This document shows, piece by piece, positions 19,298 through 27,987 of a DNA stretch of 64,000 nt (within the stretch, counting starts at the first letter, position 1; each line of letters opens with the position of its first letter). Position numbers and translations under genes: made by a program. The notes under the pieces were generated by a model. That model did not search any database and had not been told where the DNA came from. It saw only the letters and a list, made by a program, of their open reading frames with translations. This DNA comes from Lysinibacillus sp. G4S2 (GTDB lineage Bacteria > Bacillota > Bacilli > Bacillales_A > Planococcaceae): positions 1,430,001 to 1,494,000 of the forward strand of contig NZ_JAUCFJ010000002.1 in NCBI RefSeq assembly GCF_030348505.1, given 5' to 3'.

Positions 19298-19331
19298 GCA
19301 ACTAGTCCAAGCCTTGGCTAGTTGTTTTTTT
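19298..19331 (+). terminator. intrinsic terminator after yneF
   Basis: GCAACTAG pairs with CTAGTTGT, with a further AAGCC/GGCTA-type base in the loop, followed by seven T residues. Confidence 0.85.
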
Positions 19332-19435
19332 GCATTTTTAAATTTACGAACCATTTAAATAATTCGCAAAAATCATACAATTCTATCGGAAAACTCGTTA
19401 TAATGGAAATAATCTAAATAAAGGAGTTGTGTGCA

Positions 19436-19906
19436 TTGCAGAAAGAAAAAACAAATGTTGAAAGCTTTGATTTAGATCATACGAAAGTAAAAGCACCGTA
19501 TGTACGATTAGCAGGTGTGAAAACAGGAAAAAATGGCGATGAAGTATACAAATATGATATTCGCTTTAAACAGCCCAATAAAGAGCATATGGAAATGCCT
19601 GCATTACATTCCTTAGAGCATTTATCGGCTGATATTATCCGTAATTACTCTGATCATATTGTCGATTTCAGTCCAATGGGTTGCCAAACAGGCTTCTATG
19701 TATCGCTTATAAATCACGATGATTATGAAGATCTATTGAATATTTTGGAAAAAACATTTGCGGACGTAACAAAAGCCACTGCAGTACCTGCGTGCAATGA
19801 AGTTCAATGCGGGTGGGCGGCGAGCCATAGTCTGGAAGGTGCACAAGCGTTGGCCAAAGAATTTTTAGCGAAACGTGATGAATGGCATATCGTTTTTGCA
19901 GAATAA
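19436..19906 (+). CDS. luxS: S-ribosylhomocysteine lyase LuxS
   Basis: LuxS splits S-ribosylhomocysteine into homocysteine and DPD, the precursor of autoinducer-2, in the activated methyl cycle. The 156-residue protein has the metal ligands His58 and His62 (HSLEH) and Cys125 (QCGW), and the catalytic Cys83 (MGCQTG). The start is a TTG at 19436, 9 bp after AAGGAG; the TTG at 19427 directly abuts that site. It is monocistronic, with a terminator behind it. It links to the methylthioribose/5-deoxyribose theme at 24-31 kb as another SAM by-product recycling step, but from a different branch. Confidence 0.97.
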   Translation: MQKEKTNVESFDLDHTKVKAPYVRLAGVKTGKNGDEVYKYDIRFKQPNKEHMEMPALHSLEHLSADIIRNYSDHIVDFSPMGCQTGFYVSLINHDDYEDLLNILEKTFADVTKATAVPACNEVQCGWAASHSLEGAQALAKEFLAKRDEWHIVFAE

Positions 19907-19915
19907 AAACAATTG

Positions 19916-19949
19916 GAAAAACCTTGCGTCATTGCTCGCAAGGTTTTTC
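19916..19949. terminator. bidirectional terminator between luxS and alpha/beta hydrolase
   Basis: GAAAAACCTTGCG and CGCAAGGTTTTTC form a perfect stem with A and T runs on either side, serving both convergent genes. Confidence 0.92.
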
Positions 19950-19956
19950 GTATGCT

Positions 19957-20928
19957 CTAAAAATGAAATGGAATGACATTGGACGAAGAAGAATCACGAC
20001 TGATTTTTTGATAGATAAAATTTTCTAAAAAGTCATGAATTAAATCCTCGTATTCAGCCATATTTTCATTAAAGGACTGTGCATGGGCACCGTTATCAAA
20101 TAGTTTCAGTTTCTTTGGTCCAGTCTTTTTATGGTATAAGTCCAGTGACATGGAAGCCGGAATAAATGTATCTGGAATACTATGGATAAAGAGCACGGGT
20201 TTTTCAATATTTGTCACAGCCTCAGCAGGTGTCACACTTTTAAAGGAATAGCCGTCACGCAAGCGGACAAAGAAATCTGCAAATCGAATTGGAATAATCG
20301 AGCCATATTTAAATTCTGTCTTCGCAATTTGTTTAAGCAGCATTGAAAAGTCAGAAAACGCACAATCAGAAATATAGAAATCCGCACCGTCCTCTACAGT
20401 TCCTGCATATAGTAGCATTGTTGCGGCACCCATCGATTCACCATGAATACCAAGAATGGCGTTTTCCCCAATCATAGCTTTTACAGTTTTAACAACTGCG
20501 TCAAGGTCATTTTTTTCATAATAGCCGTAGCTAGTTGTTTTCCCACCTGTCTCCCCATGTCTACGATGATCAAAAATAACGGAATTGTAGCCAAGTCGTT
20601 CAAAAAGTCGGGCATATTTAACGGAGTTGATTTTATTTTCTGTTACCCCGTGGCAAATGATGATTGTATTATTTGTTTCTAATGGTTGAAACATAATACC
20701 ACGAATCGTATAACCATTAGGAGAGTCAATATTTAATTCGCATTTTAAATTTTTATTGTACCAAGCTTCATCAAAACGTTTAGCAGTCGTTTCGCGTTCA
20801 CGAACAAATTCAGGATCCTTTTGCTTAATGTACATTAATTTATTGGAAAGCGCGAAGCCAAACAGACCTGTTGCTGCTGCGGCAAGCGTCGTCGTTATAC
20901 CTGAAAATAAAAGCATTTTCTTTTTCAT
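19957..20928 (-). CDS. membrane-anchored alpha/beta hydrolase (YqkD-like)
   Basis: This 323-residue protein has an N-terminal membrane anchor (about 5-28) and an alpha/beta hydrolase fold, with oxyanion region CHGVTENK, nucleophile Ser165 in GIHGESMGAAT, acid in HSIPDTFIP and His in DNGAHAQSF. It resembles B. subtilis YqkD, and yqkE lies two genes away, which supports orthology of the locus. The ATG at 20928 follows GGAGGTG. The substrate is unknown; outer-face esterase or peptidase activity is plausible. Confidence 0.87.
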   Translation of the reverse strand: MKKKMLLFSGITTTLAAAATGLFGFALSNKLMYIKQKDPEFVRERETTAKRFDEAWYNKNLKCELNIDSPNGYTIRGIMFQPLETNNTIIICHGVTENKINSVKYARLFERLGYNSVIFDHRRHGETGGKTTSYGYYEKNDLDAVVKTVKAMIGENAILGIHGESMGAATMLLYAGTVEDGADFYISDCAFSDFSMLLKQIAKTEFKYGSIIPIRFADFFVRLRDGYSFKSVTPAEAVTNIEKPVLFIHSIPDTFIPASMSLDLYHKKTGPKKLKLFDNGAHAQSFNENMAEYEDLIHDFLENFIYQKISRDSSSSNVIPFHF

Positions 20929-21145
20929 TATTAACACCTCCAACGTCCTGTGTATCCATTTTTCTTACTTGTAATGTTCCCAACTGAGATTGTTTAAAAC
21001 ACGTCAACATTTTACAATATCTTTGGCAAAAGTGCGATTATTTCTATCTATCGAAAATCGTCAAAATATTTGTTAAAATATATATATCTGCTAGTAGCAT
21101 ATGCATGCAGTGTTGATTTTGAACGGGGAAAAGGGGAGAAAAGTG

Positions 21146-22330
21146 ATGTCAAAAGAGGTTGTAATAGTGAGTGCTGTACGTACAGCTATTGGTTCATTCC
21201 AAGGAACATTAAAGGACGTACCAGCGACAAAATTAGGGAGTATTGTTATTAAAGAAGCATTAGCACGTGCTGGCGTAGCAGGTGAACAAGTCGACGAGGT
21301 CATTATGGGGAATGTCTTATCGGCTGGACTTGGTCAAAATCCAGCTCGTCAAGCAGCGATTACAGCAGGCTTACCACATGAAGTATCTGCGTTAACGATT
21401 AATAAAGTATGTGGCTCAGGACTAAAAGCAGTTCACTTAGCGTCACAGGCTATTTTAGCAGGTGATGCGGATATTATCGTTGCAGGTGGCTTTGAAAATA
21501 TGAGCCAAGCACCGTATGTATTAAAAAATGCACGAGAAGGCTTCCGCATGGGGGATCAAAAGGTAGTCGATACGATGATTCATGACGGATTGTGGTGTGC
21601 ATTTAATGATTATCATATGGGTATGACAGCAGAAAATTTATGTGATGCCTATGAGGTTTCTCGAGAAGAACAAGACGCTTTTGCAGCACGTTCACAACAG
21701 CGTGCGGAAGCGGCGATTGCAGCAGGGAAGTTTAATGATGAAATCGTAGCAGTTGAAATTCCTCAGCGCAAGGGAGATCCTATTGTTTTCGAAAAAGATG
21801 AATTCCCGCGTCAAGGCGTTACAGCTGAGTCTCTATCTAAACTACGTCCTGCCTTTAAAAAGGAAGGCTCTGTGACAGCAGCAAATGCATCTGGCATTAA
21901 CGATGGTGCAGCAGCTGTTGTTGTGATGTCGAAAGAAAAAGCGGAAGAGCTCGGCATTCAACCAATGGCATTAATTACAGCGAATGCAAGCGCGGGTGTT
22001 GACCCAGCTATTATGGGAACTGGTCCTGTAACGGCAGTAAAGAAAGCATTGGCAAAGGCTGATGTGACGTTAGAAAATATAGATTTAATTGAAGCAAATG
22101 AAGCATTTGCAGCTCAATCTATTGCTGTAGATCGCGAACTAGGCTTTAATCATGATAAACTAAATGTCAACGGGGGAGCAATCGCTCTTGGTCACCCAAT
22201 TGGTGCAAGTGGAGCACGTATTTTAGTAACGCTTTTACATGAGATGGAAAAGCGTGATGCAAAAACAGGTCTCGCAACACTATGTATCGGTGGAGGGCAA
22301 GGCGTAGCAACAGTTATCAAGCGCCCGTGA
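21146..22330 (+). CDS. acetyl-CoA C-acetyltransferase (thiolase)
   Basis: This 394-residue biosynthetic-type thiolase condenses two acetyl-CoA to acetoacetyl-CoA (or the reverse). It carries the acyl-accepting Cys89 ([11 protein letters not shown]), the His motif [16 protein letters not shown] and the second catalytic cysteine in CIGGGQG near the C-terminus. The start is the ATG after GGGGAGAAAAGTG; the longer frame from 21101 is unlikely. It sits between the yqkD-like gene and yqkE, where B. subtilis has no thiolase, so it is an insertion relative to that order. It could feed ketone body, butyrate or polyhydroxybutyrate metabolism; no such genes are next to it. Confidence 0.93.
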   Translation: MSKEVVIVSAVRTAIGSFQGTLKDVPATKLGSIVIKEALARAGVAGEQVDEVIMGNVLSAGLGQNPARQAAITAGLPHEVSALTINKVCGSGLKAVHLASQAILAGDADIIVAGGFENMSQAPYVLKNAREGFRMGDQKVVDTMIHDGLWCAFNDYHMGMTAENLCDAYEVSREEQDAFAARSQQRAEAAIAAGKFNDEIVAVEIPQRKGDPIVFEKDEFPRQGVTAESLSKLRPAFKKEGSVTAANASGINDGAAAVVVMSKEKAEELGIQPMALITANASAGVDPAIMGTGPVTAVKKALAKADVTLENIDLIEANEAFAAQSIAVDRELGFNHDKLNVNGGAIALGHPIGASGARILVTLLHEMEKRDAKTGLATLCIGGGQGVATVIKRP

Positions 22331-22354
22331 AGTCGATAAGAAGGTGAATTACAA

Positions 22355-22621
22355 ATGGGAAAGAAACGCAAACAGCAGCAACACGCAAATGATGGCATGA
22401 CAGCCAACCTACCAAAGCAGGATGCCCTTACATTAGCGGATCAGCTTGGCGGTGACGTACTTGCCAAATTAAAAGCTGCAAAACAAGATTTAACAGCGAA
22501 AGAGCAGGCCGCCGAAGAAGAGCGCCAAGCAAAACTAGCTTTTGAACGCAAACAACGCGAAAAAAACAAATCGTTTGAAGAACTTCTAAACGAATACGGC
22601 GATAAAGGCTCAAAATTTTAA
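22355..22621 (+). CDS. yqkE: YqkE-like protein (DUF3886)
   Basis: This 88-residue, very charged protein is predicted to be helical. It starts with a lysine/glutamine-rich segment and contains ALTLADQLGGDVLAKLKAAKQ and a glutamate/lysine-rich helix to about residue 72, then SFEELLNEYG. This matches the YqkE/DUF3886 family of unknown function. It begins 24 bp after the thiolase and ends at a terminator. Its last codons plus the terminator are partly duplicated at 23884-23970. Confidence 0.85.
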   Translation: MGKKRKQQQHANDGMTANLPKQDALTLADQLGGDVLAKLKAAKQDLTAKEQAAEEERQAKLAFERKQREKNKSFEELLNEYGDKGSKF

Positions 22622-22625
22622 AGAA

Positions 22626-22665
22626 AAACAGTGAATCCAAATTTTGCGGATTCACTGTTTTTTTG
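22626..22665 (+). terminator. intrinsic terminator after yqkE
   Basis: AACAGTGAATCC pairs with GGATTCACTGTT and is followed by seven T residues. A near copy stands at 23925-23965. Confidence 0.92.
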
Positions 22666-22666
22666 T

Positions 22667-22800
22667 TTTATCGGAGAGATTTCGAGATTTATCGGAACAA
22701 TTTTATGTTTTATCGGAGATTTCGAGATTTATCGGAACAATTTTATGTTTTATCGGAAAGATTCTTAGATTTATCGGAATGATTTTTGTTTTTATCGGAA
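22667..22800. repeat. 21-bp-period repeat array B (core TTTATCGGAA)
   Basis: Seven copies of TTTATCGG start at 22667, 22688, 22709, 22728, 22749, 22770 and 22791. All intervals are 21 bp except one of 19, where two bases are missing. A two-unit block (cores with AGATTTCGAGA and CAATTTTATGT spacers) is repeated. The array starts two bases after the yqkE terminator and ends just before the stop of the fic remnant. Confidence 0.93.
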
Positions 22801-22807
22801 AGATGGA

Positions 22808-23370
22808 CTAGATAAATTCTAGAGTATTAAAAAATAGTCTTTCTAGTAGTTCTGTATCGGTAACAGATTGAATCATTGCGTTTAAATAAGTTTCTTTATC
22901 CATATTTGTAAAGTTCCAATTAACACCTTTAGATAGTGCATAAGCTTGTACAAAAATACGAATAGTACGCCCATTTCCTTCTCTAAAAGGGTGTAACATA
23001 TTCAATTCGGATTTGTAATATGCCAATCTATTTGCAGCTTGATTAATGGTAGTCCAGGTAGGTTCATTATTTAATTGATAAAACAATTCACTGGCATAGG
23101 AATTAATAAATTGAAATTGACAAAACCTAATTGAACATCTCTAAAATGTCCAGCGAACGGATAAATATCTTGAAATAAATGAGCATGCAAATTTTGAAAG
23201 TCTTGAAGGTGGAACGACTTGATTTTGTATGTTCCTTGTTCAATTTGTGTAGCTCTTAGAGAAAAAACAAATGCTTCTGCTAATTCAAGACTTTGGTAAT
23301 CGGTGATGTCTAGAAGATTTGTTTTTAAAAGGAAGTCGTCATCATTAAGTTTTTTATTGTACTTTTCCAT
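22808..23370 (-). pseudogene. fic: Fic-domain AMPylator gene, frameshifted
   Basis: Two minus-strand frames together make a full Fic protein. The N-terminal part (23370 down to about 23125) has LRATQIEQGTYKIKSF and AHLFQDIYPFAGHFRDVQL. The C-terminal part (from about 23125 down to 22808) carries FCQFQFINSYASELFYQL and the catalytic HPFREGNGRT motif, whose His takes part in AMP transfer. The break is near 23120, where the normal loop sequence between VQLG and FCQF has lost bases, shifting the frame. Both pieces are otherwise well conserved, so decay is recent. The N-terminus overlaps the antitoxin-like gene by 17 bp. Confidence 0.8.
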
Positions 23371-23530
23371 TATTCAGAACTTCCTTAATAATGGTCGGAG
23401 AAATTTGAATACCGGAATTAACGATCTCAAGCACTTTTTTCTGAAGTGTTGGAGTTAGTGATAAATTTTCAATTTGTAAATTTTTAAGTACACGATTAAA
23501 TTCAGGAGAGTTTAATTGGATTTGTTTCAT
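23354..23530 (-). CDS. small Fic-associated antitoxin-like protein
   Basis: This 58-residue protein (ATG at 23530, 10 bp after GGGAG) starts MKQIQLNSPEFNRVLKNLQIENLSLTP in two predicted helices and overlaps the start of fic by 17 bp, the usual arrangement of an antitoxin before its toxin. I could not find the canonical inhibitory motif (S/T)xxxE(G/N), so the assignment rests on position, size and coupling. A longer in-frame start at 23587 adds 19 basic residues but has no ribosome-binding site. Confidence 0.55.
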   Translation of the reverse strand: MKQIQLNSPEFNRVLKNLQIENLSLTPTLQKKVLEIVNSGIQISPTIIKEVLNNGKVQ

Positions 23531-23691
23531 TTTAAATTGCTCCCTTCTCTTACTTCTTATTATGTGCTGTTGTGACAACTTCGACAATCAAACACTTTCG
23601 TATAGTTTCTTTCAAGACAATATGGAGTTCAATAGAGTAATTTTTTCAAAGTCTATCATAAATTATTATTTCTGTATTAGGAATTCGTTGG

Positions 23692-23890
23692 TGAAATTAT
23701 GGCTCATCCTCAAAGGTTGTGGATGACATTTTTAAAAATATAGGGCTGTATACTAGTTGATCTTCGTTCCAGCTGGGCGACTCCTTGGGGCTCAGCGTCA
23801 CTGATGAGACCCTGGAGCGAACAACGCGAGTGAAGCGGCTCATCGGACGCCCCAAGGAAAGCGCCCAGTCGGAACGGAAACTACGCGAAA
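23692..23890. repeat. interspersed element family 1, right-truncated copy
   Basis: The segment begins ATGGCTCATCCTCAAAGG, resembling the left terminal inverted repeat of the complete copy at 33777-34064. It continues with the same interior (GGCGACTCCTTGGGG, GTGAAGCGGCTCATCGGACGCCCC, CAGTCGGAACGGAAA). The right terminal repeat is missing: the sequence switches into the duplicated yqkE tail at a CGCG that both sequences share. The 23531-23691 stretch before it has no recognisable gene. Confidence 0.8.
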
Positions 23891-23970
23891 AAAACAAATC
23901 GTTTGAAGAACTTCTAAACTAAAGAAAAACAGTGAATCCAAATTTTTCAGATTCACTGTTTTTTTGTTTT
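23884..23970 (+). repeat. partial duplication of the yqkE 3' end and terminator
   Basis: Bases 23884-23919 repeat yqkE bases 22556-22591 exactly, followed by a TAAAGAAAAACAGTGAATCC terminator copy and a single TTTATCGGAA core, but the 28 bp encoding the last yqkE residues is missing. Together with the truncated element before it, this marks a recombination scar enclosing the fic region. Beyond it, 23971-24151 is AT-rich with no gene. Confidence 0.85.
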
Positions 23971-24151
23971 TATCGGAACATTAATCACAATAAATATACT
24001 TTGCCAAATACTATCTTTATATACGATTTTAAATATTCTTCTGTATTGTGAAATAATAAACATTCCAATCAATATTTTAGTTTGAAATAAACAAAATGTA
24101 TTTTATTATGAAAAAAAATAACTAAAAAATGATTTAATTTAACAATTTTAG

Positions 24152-24180
24152 TTGACAAAAAATATTCAGAATAATATGAT
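24152..24180 (+). promoter_or_regulatory. strong sigma-A promoter of the sugar-salvage operon
   Basis: Consensus TTGACA (24152-24157) and TATGAT (24175-24180) are exactly 17 bp apart, 63 bp before the first start codon. Upstream, two similar AT-rich motifs, TGAAATAATAAACA (about 24049) and TGAAATAAACAAAA (about 24090), could be operators for the DeoR-type regulator encoded in the operon; that is speculative. Confidence 0.7.
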
Positions 24181-24243
24181 AATTACGAAATCTGTGATTA
24201 ACCGAGAGTTTCATATAATTTTTAATAGAAAAGGGGGATTTTC

Positions 24244-25338
24244 TTGAAAAGGTTTGGAATTTCGTTGGTGGTTCTTGTGTTAATGATTGTTTTGGCAGCT
24301 TGTAGTAATGATAACGGGAATGCTACTAGAAGTAACACAAATGAAATAATCGAAGGTGTGCCTGAAGGTGTACAAAACGGCGTAAAAATTGCTGTATTAC
24401 GTAATCTAGCTTCAGATGATCATACGAAGCAATTTTTAGATGGTGCACGTAGGGAAGGAGAAGCTTTGGGGTTCAAGGTGGATACGCATATAGTTGAAAA
24501 TAATGATGCTAAGTTCCAGGAATTAGTTTCACAAATTACACAGCAAGACTATGACGGCATTATTATTTCACACGGTAAAGAAGACTATTCATATGACATG
24601 ATAAAGCCTGCAGTTGATAAAGGTATTAAAGTGACATTATTTGATACGGTCGCTAAAAAAAATGGTCAGAGTTTAGATGGTGTTACAGCTACTTTTCAAG
24701 ATGATTATGAATTAGCTCGATTATCTCTACAAGAAATTGCAGATTTAAGTACAGAGCCTGTAAAGGTTATTAAACTATGGTTTGGAGGACTATCTCCGTT
24801 AGATAGACGTCAGGAAATTTATAAAGAATTCGAGGAGAAAGGTGAGATTGTCACTTTGGAAACAATTGGACCGACTAATTTCCAAGATATACAAGGTGAC
24901 ATTGCAGCAAAAGTAAATGCCGTTTTAGCAAAATATCCTGAAGGTACAGTAGATGCTATTTGGGGCTCATGGGATGAGTTAGCAAAAGGAGCTTATAAAT
25001 CATTAGTAGATAACAAACGTTCTGACATTAAATTAATTTCAATCGATGTATCAAATCAAGATATTAACTTGATGAAAGAAAACAATAGTCAATGGATTTC
25101 CACAGCTGCTGTAGACCCAGCGCTAATCGGCCGTATGAATATGCGTTTAATGGCAAAAAAATTAGCGGGTGAAGAAACTCCTGAAGAGTACGATTTAGCT
25201 GCAAAGTTAATTAAACAAAGTGATTTAAAAGACGACACGACGATGCTCAATTTAAATGAAATTATTGATGGCTGGGGTGTATCTTCTGATTTTGATGAGG
25301 GGTGGATGAAAACTCTACGTGAACACTATTCAAAATAA
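24244..25338 (+). CDS. sugar-binding lipoprotein of ribose-type ABC importer
   Basis: This 364-residue periplasmic-binding-protein type I family member has a lipoprotein signal with Cys20 (MIVLAAC). The fold is as in RbsB/xylose-binding proteins: alternating segments such as GVKIAVLRNLASDDHTKQ, YDGIIISHG and DAIWGSWDELAKGAYKS. It should capture a small sugar outside the membrane for the ATPase and permease encoded next. The start is TTG at 24244 after AGGGGG. Genes downstream encode enzymes for methylthioribose or 5-deoxyribose, which suggests one of these as ligand rather than ribose. A stem-loop element separates it from the ATPase gene. Confidence 0.87.
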   Translation: MKRFGISLVVLVLMIVLAACSNDNGNATRSNTNEIIEGVPEGVQNGVKIAVLRNLASDDHTKQFLDGARREGEALGFKVDTHIVENNDAKFQELVSQITQQDYDGIIISHGKEDYSYDMIKPAVDKGIKVTLFDTVAKKNGQSLDGVTATFQDDYELARLSLQEIADLSTEPVKVIKLWFGGLSPLDRRQEIYKEFEEKGEIVTLETIGPTNFQDIQGDIAAKVNAVLAKYPEGTVDAIWGSWDELAKGAYKSLVDNKRSDIKLISIDVSNQDINLMKENNSQWISTAAVDPALIGRMNMRLMAKKLAGEETPEEYDLAAKLIKQSDLKDDTTMLNLNEIIDGWGVSSDFDEGWMKTLREHYSK

Positions 25339-25348
25339 TACAAAGATG

Positions 25349-25457
25349 ACGTCTTGTTTTCAACTTCTTTCAGCGGGTGTTCAAACATCCGCTGAAAGAA
25401 GTTATAGCCTCCGGTGGATGTCACGGAATTATGCCGAGGCATAATTGATTAAGACGT
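25349..25457. repeat. interspersed palindromic element, family 2, inside the importer operon
   Basis: Outer ends ACGTCTT (25349-25355) and AAGACGT (25451-25457) are inverted. Inside are a perfect 13-bp-arm stem CTTCTTTCAGCGG / CCGCTGAAAGAAG (25364-25401) and a palindrome AATTATGC-CGAG-GCATAATT (25427-25446). Related modules occur at 2440, 54340 and 63611. Lying between the binding-protein and ATPase genes, the stems could stabilise the upstream mRNA or damp downstream expression, which would suit the usual excess of binding protein. Confidence 0.8.
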
Positions 25458-25491
25458 TTTCTTTTACCTAAATGTGAAAGGCGTGTTAGCT

Positions 25492-27015
25492 ATGAAAGCC
25501 AAGACCGTCATTGAGATGAAAAAAATTTCAATCGAATTTCCTGGTGTGAAAGCTTTAAGTGAAGTCGATTTCCAATTAGAGTCAGGCACGATTCACGCTG
25601 TCATTGGTGCTAATGGGGCTGGGAAATCGACTCTTATGAAAATTCTCTCAGGAGCCTATCCACATTATACGGGGGATATTTTTATAAACGGTGAACTAGT
25701 TGCTATTACTGATGCGAAAAAATCAAAGGAACTAGGTATAGATATTGTTTATCAAGAAGTTGATACAGCGTTAATACCTTATTTAAGTGTTGCTGAGAAT
25801 ATTATGCTTGATCAACTGATATTCGATAAAAAATCAATTATCAATTGGCGAAAAATCCGTCAACGTGCGAAAGAAGTGCTTAACCGAATTGGTATTGAGT
25901 TAAATACTGAAAAAAAGGTCCAAGATATCTCTTTAGCAGATAAACAAATGGTGTTAATAGCGAGAGCCATAATTCATGAGAGAAAATTTCTTATATTAGA
26001 TGAACCGACTGCCCCTTTAAGCCAGGCAGAAACTGAGAAATTGTTTTCTATAGTCCGAGATTTAGTTAAAAATCATCATCTTGGAATTGTCTTTATCTCT
26101 CATCGGCTTCCGGAACTATTTGAAATCTGCGAAAAAATCACCATCATGAAAGACGGAAGAATCGTAAAAGAAAGCTTGATTGAAGAGATTACTCAGAATC
26201 AAGTTATTGAACAAATGCTTGGTAAAACTTTCGATTTAGTACATCACAAACAATTAAAAGAAAAAGGAGAAATAGCCTTACAGGTCAACCATCTTGTCGA
26301 TGATTCAGGCTTGGTCAATGACGTATCTTTTTATGTTAAAAAGCATGAGATTATTGGTTTGGCTGGTTTAGTGGGAGCTGGTAAAACAGAATTATGTAAA
26401 GCGATATTTGGTATGTCAAATATTAAATCTGGTGCTATTGAATTGTATGGAAAAACGATTAAAAATCTAACTCCTTACCATGCTGTTAAAAACCATTTCG
26501 GATTGATTCCTGAAGAACGTCGTAAAGAAGGAGTATTTGTTGAAGAGCCGATTTTCAAAAATTTATCGATGGCCAATTTACAGCCATTCACACGTTTAGG
26601 TAGTTTTATTAAACAAACAAAAGAACGAGAGGCTGCTCGATCGATGATTCAAAAAATAGGCGCTAAAACACCGAACGAACTACAAAAGGTTGCGAATCTT
26701 TCTGGTGGTAATCAACAAAAAATCGCAATTGGTAAATGGTTAATGACCGATGCAGAAATCCTTCTGTTTGACGAACCTACAAAAGGCGTCGATGTTGGGG
26801 CGAAAAGTGATATTTTTAATCTAATTGATGAACAAGCAAAAGAAGGAAAAAGCGTTATCTATGCAACAAGTGAATTAAGTGAAATTTTGTTAATTACAGA
26901 TAGAATCTACGTGATGTACGACGGGAAAATTGTGAAAGAATTAGTCACTAGTGAAACGACAGAGGATGAAGTCATGTTCTATGCTACTGGAGGCGAAGCG
27001 TATGCAAGAGCGTAA
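25492..27015 (+). CDS. sugar ABC transporter ATP-binding protein (two ATPase domains)
   Basis: This 507-residue RbsA/MglA-type ATPase has two ABC domains. The first has Walker A GANGAGKST (about 39-47), signature SLADKQM (a degenerate LSGGQ) and Walker B ILDEPTAPL. The second has the degenerate Walker A GLVGAGKTE, signature LSGGNQQK and Walker B LFDEPTKGVD. This asymmetry is normal for the CUT2 class of sugar importers. The ATG at 25492 follows AAAGGCG; an earlier GTG at 25474 is possible. Its 3' end overlaps the permease start by 14 bp. Confidence 0.93.
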   Translation: MKAKTVIEMKKISIEFPGVKALSEVDFQLESGTIHAVIGANGAGKSTLMKILSGAYPHYTGDIFINGELVAITDAKKSKELGIDIVYQEVDTALIPYLSVAENIMLDQLIFDKKSIINWRKIRQRAKEVLNRIGIELNTEKKVQDISLADKQMVLIARAIIHERKFLILDEPTAPLSQAETEKLFSIVRDLVKNHHLGIVFISHRLPELFEICEKITIMKDGRIVKESLIEEITQNQVIEQMLGKTFDLVHHKQLKEKGEIALQVNHLVDDSGLVNDVSFYVKKHEIIGLAGLVGAGKTELCKAIFGMSNIKSGAIELYGKTIKNLTPYHAVKNHFGLIPEERRKEGVFVEEPIFKNLSMANLQPFTRLGSFIKQTKEREAARSMIQKIGAKTPNELQKVANLSGGNQQKIAIGKWLMTDAEILLFDEPTKGVDVGAKSDIFNLIDEQAKEGKSVIYATSELSEILLITDRIYVMYDGKIVKELVTSETTEDEVMFYATGGEAYARA

Positions 27016-27976
27016 AAACAATCAAGCTCTTATATTTATTAAGGACTGGGCAATTGTATTAGCTGTTATTTTGTTGATTATTATTTTCACCGTTACTATC
27101 CCTAATTTTATGCAAACAAATAATGTTTTAAATATTTTAAGAAGTATTTCAATCGTTACGATAATAGCGGTTGGATTAACGGTTTCATTATCTGTTAATG
27201 GTTTTGACTTGTCGATAGGTTCAACAGCTACATTGGCGAACTCAGTTGTTGTATCTATGTTTGTATGGTTTAGTATGCCAACTGGTGTATCTATTTTGGT
27301 AGCTATTTTAGCCGTTCTTTGTGTAGCACTATTTAATGCATTTTTAATCGTAAAAGTGAAGATACCTGATCTGTTTGCCACATTAGCAACTATGTTTATT
27401 GTTGAAGGTGTTGCGATGACCTATACAGGGGGCGGTTCAATCTCTGTTGGTATGCCTCGTTTGGATGGAACACCAACAGAAGGTGAAATTTCAGATTTCT
27501 TCTTATTATTAAGTAAGACACCTTGGATCATTTTAATCATGTTAGTCATCGTTATTTTAGTGCATTTATTTTTAACATATACGAAACATGGACGCTTTTT
27601 ATACGCTGTTGGCGGCAATGAAGAAGCAGCAAAATTATCGGGGATTCCTGTTAACCGTTATAAAATGTTAGCTTATATTTTTTCAGCGGTTTTAGCAGGA
27701 ATTGGTGGGTTATTGCTCGCATCTCAAATCGGGTCTGCACAAATTAATGCAGGTGCAGGCTATTTAATGCCAGCTGTTGCTGCTGCATTTATAGGGCAGT
27801 CATTTGCTGGTCATGGTAAGCCAAATGCCATTGGAACATTATTTGGAGCCGCATTAGTCGGAGTTTTAGAGAATGGATTAGTCATGTTATCAGTTCCTTA
27901 CTATTCTTTAAATATTATAAAAGGACTTGTTTTAGCATTTGCGCTAGCTTCAACGTATTACAGTAGAAAAAAATAG
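27002..27976 (+). CDS. sugar ABC transporter permease (RbsC family)
   Basis: This 324-residue CUT2-class permease has about nine to ten membrane helices, NGFDLSIGSTATLAN and the ATPase-contact region AVGGNEEAAKLSGIPVNRYK (about 205-225). Only one permease gene is present, so it would work as a homodimer. The ATG at 27002 follows GGAGGCG and overlaps the ATPase gene by 14 bp. It ends 11 bp before the kinase gene, so transport and catabolism are co-transcribed. Confidence 0.92.
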   Translation: MQERKNNQALIFIKDWAIVLAVILLIIIFTVTIPNFMQTNNVLNILRSISIVTIIAVGLTVSLSVNGFDLSIGSTATLANSVVVSMFVWFSMPTGVSILVAILAVLCVALFNAFLIVKVKIPDLFATLATMFIVEGVAMTYTGGGSISVGMPRLDGTPTEGEISDFFLLLSKTPWIILIMLVIVILVHLFLTYTKHGRFLYAVGGNEEAAKLSGIPVNRYKMLAYIFSAVLAGIGGLLLASQIGSAQINAGAGYLMPAVAAAFIGQSFAGHGKPNAIGTLFGAALVGVLENGLVMLSVPYYSLNIIKGLVLAFALASTYYSRKK

Positions 27977-27987
27977 GAGGTATTGTT

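Noticed and set aside
23697..23897. Minus-strand open frame of 66 codons in the family-1 element
   Set aside because: The corresponding frame is not conserved in the copies at 33777 and 55858, so it is repeat sequence and not a gene.
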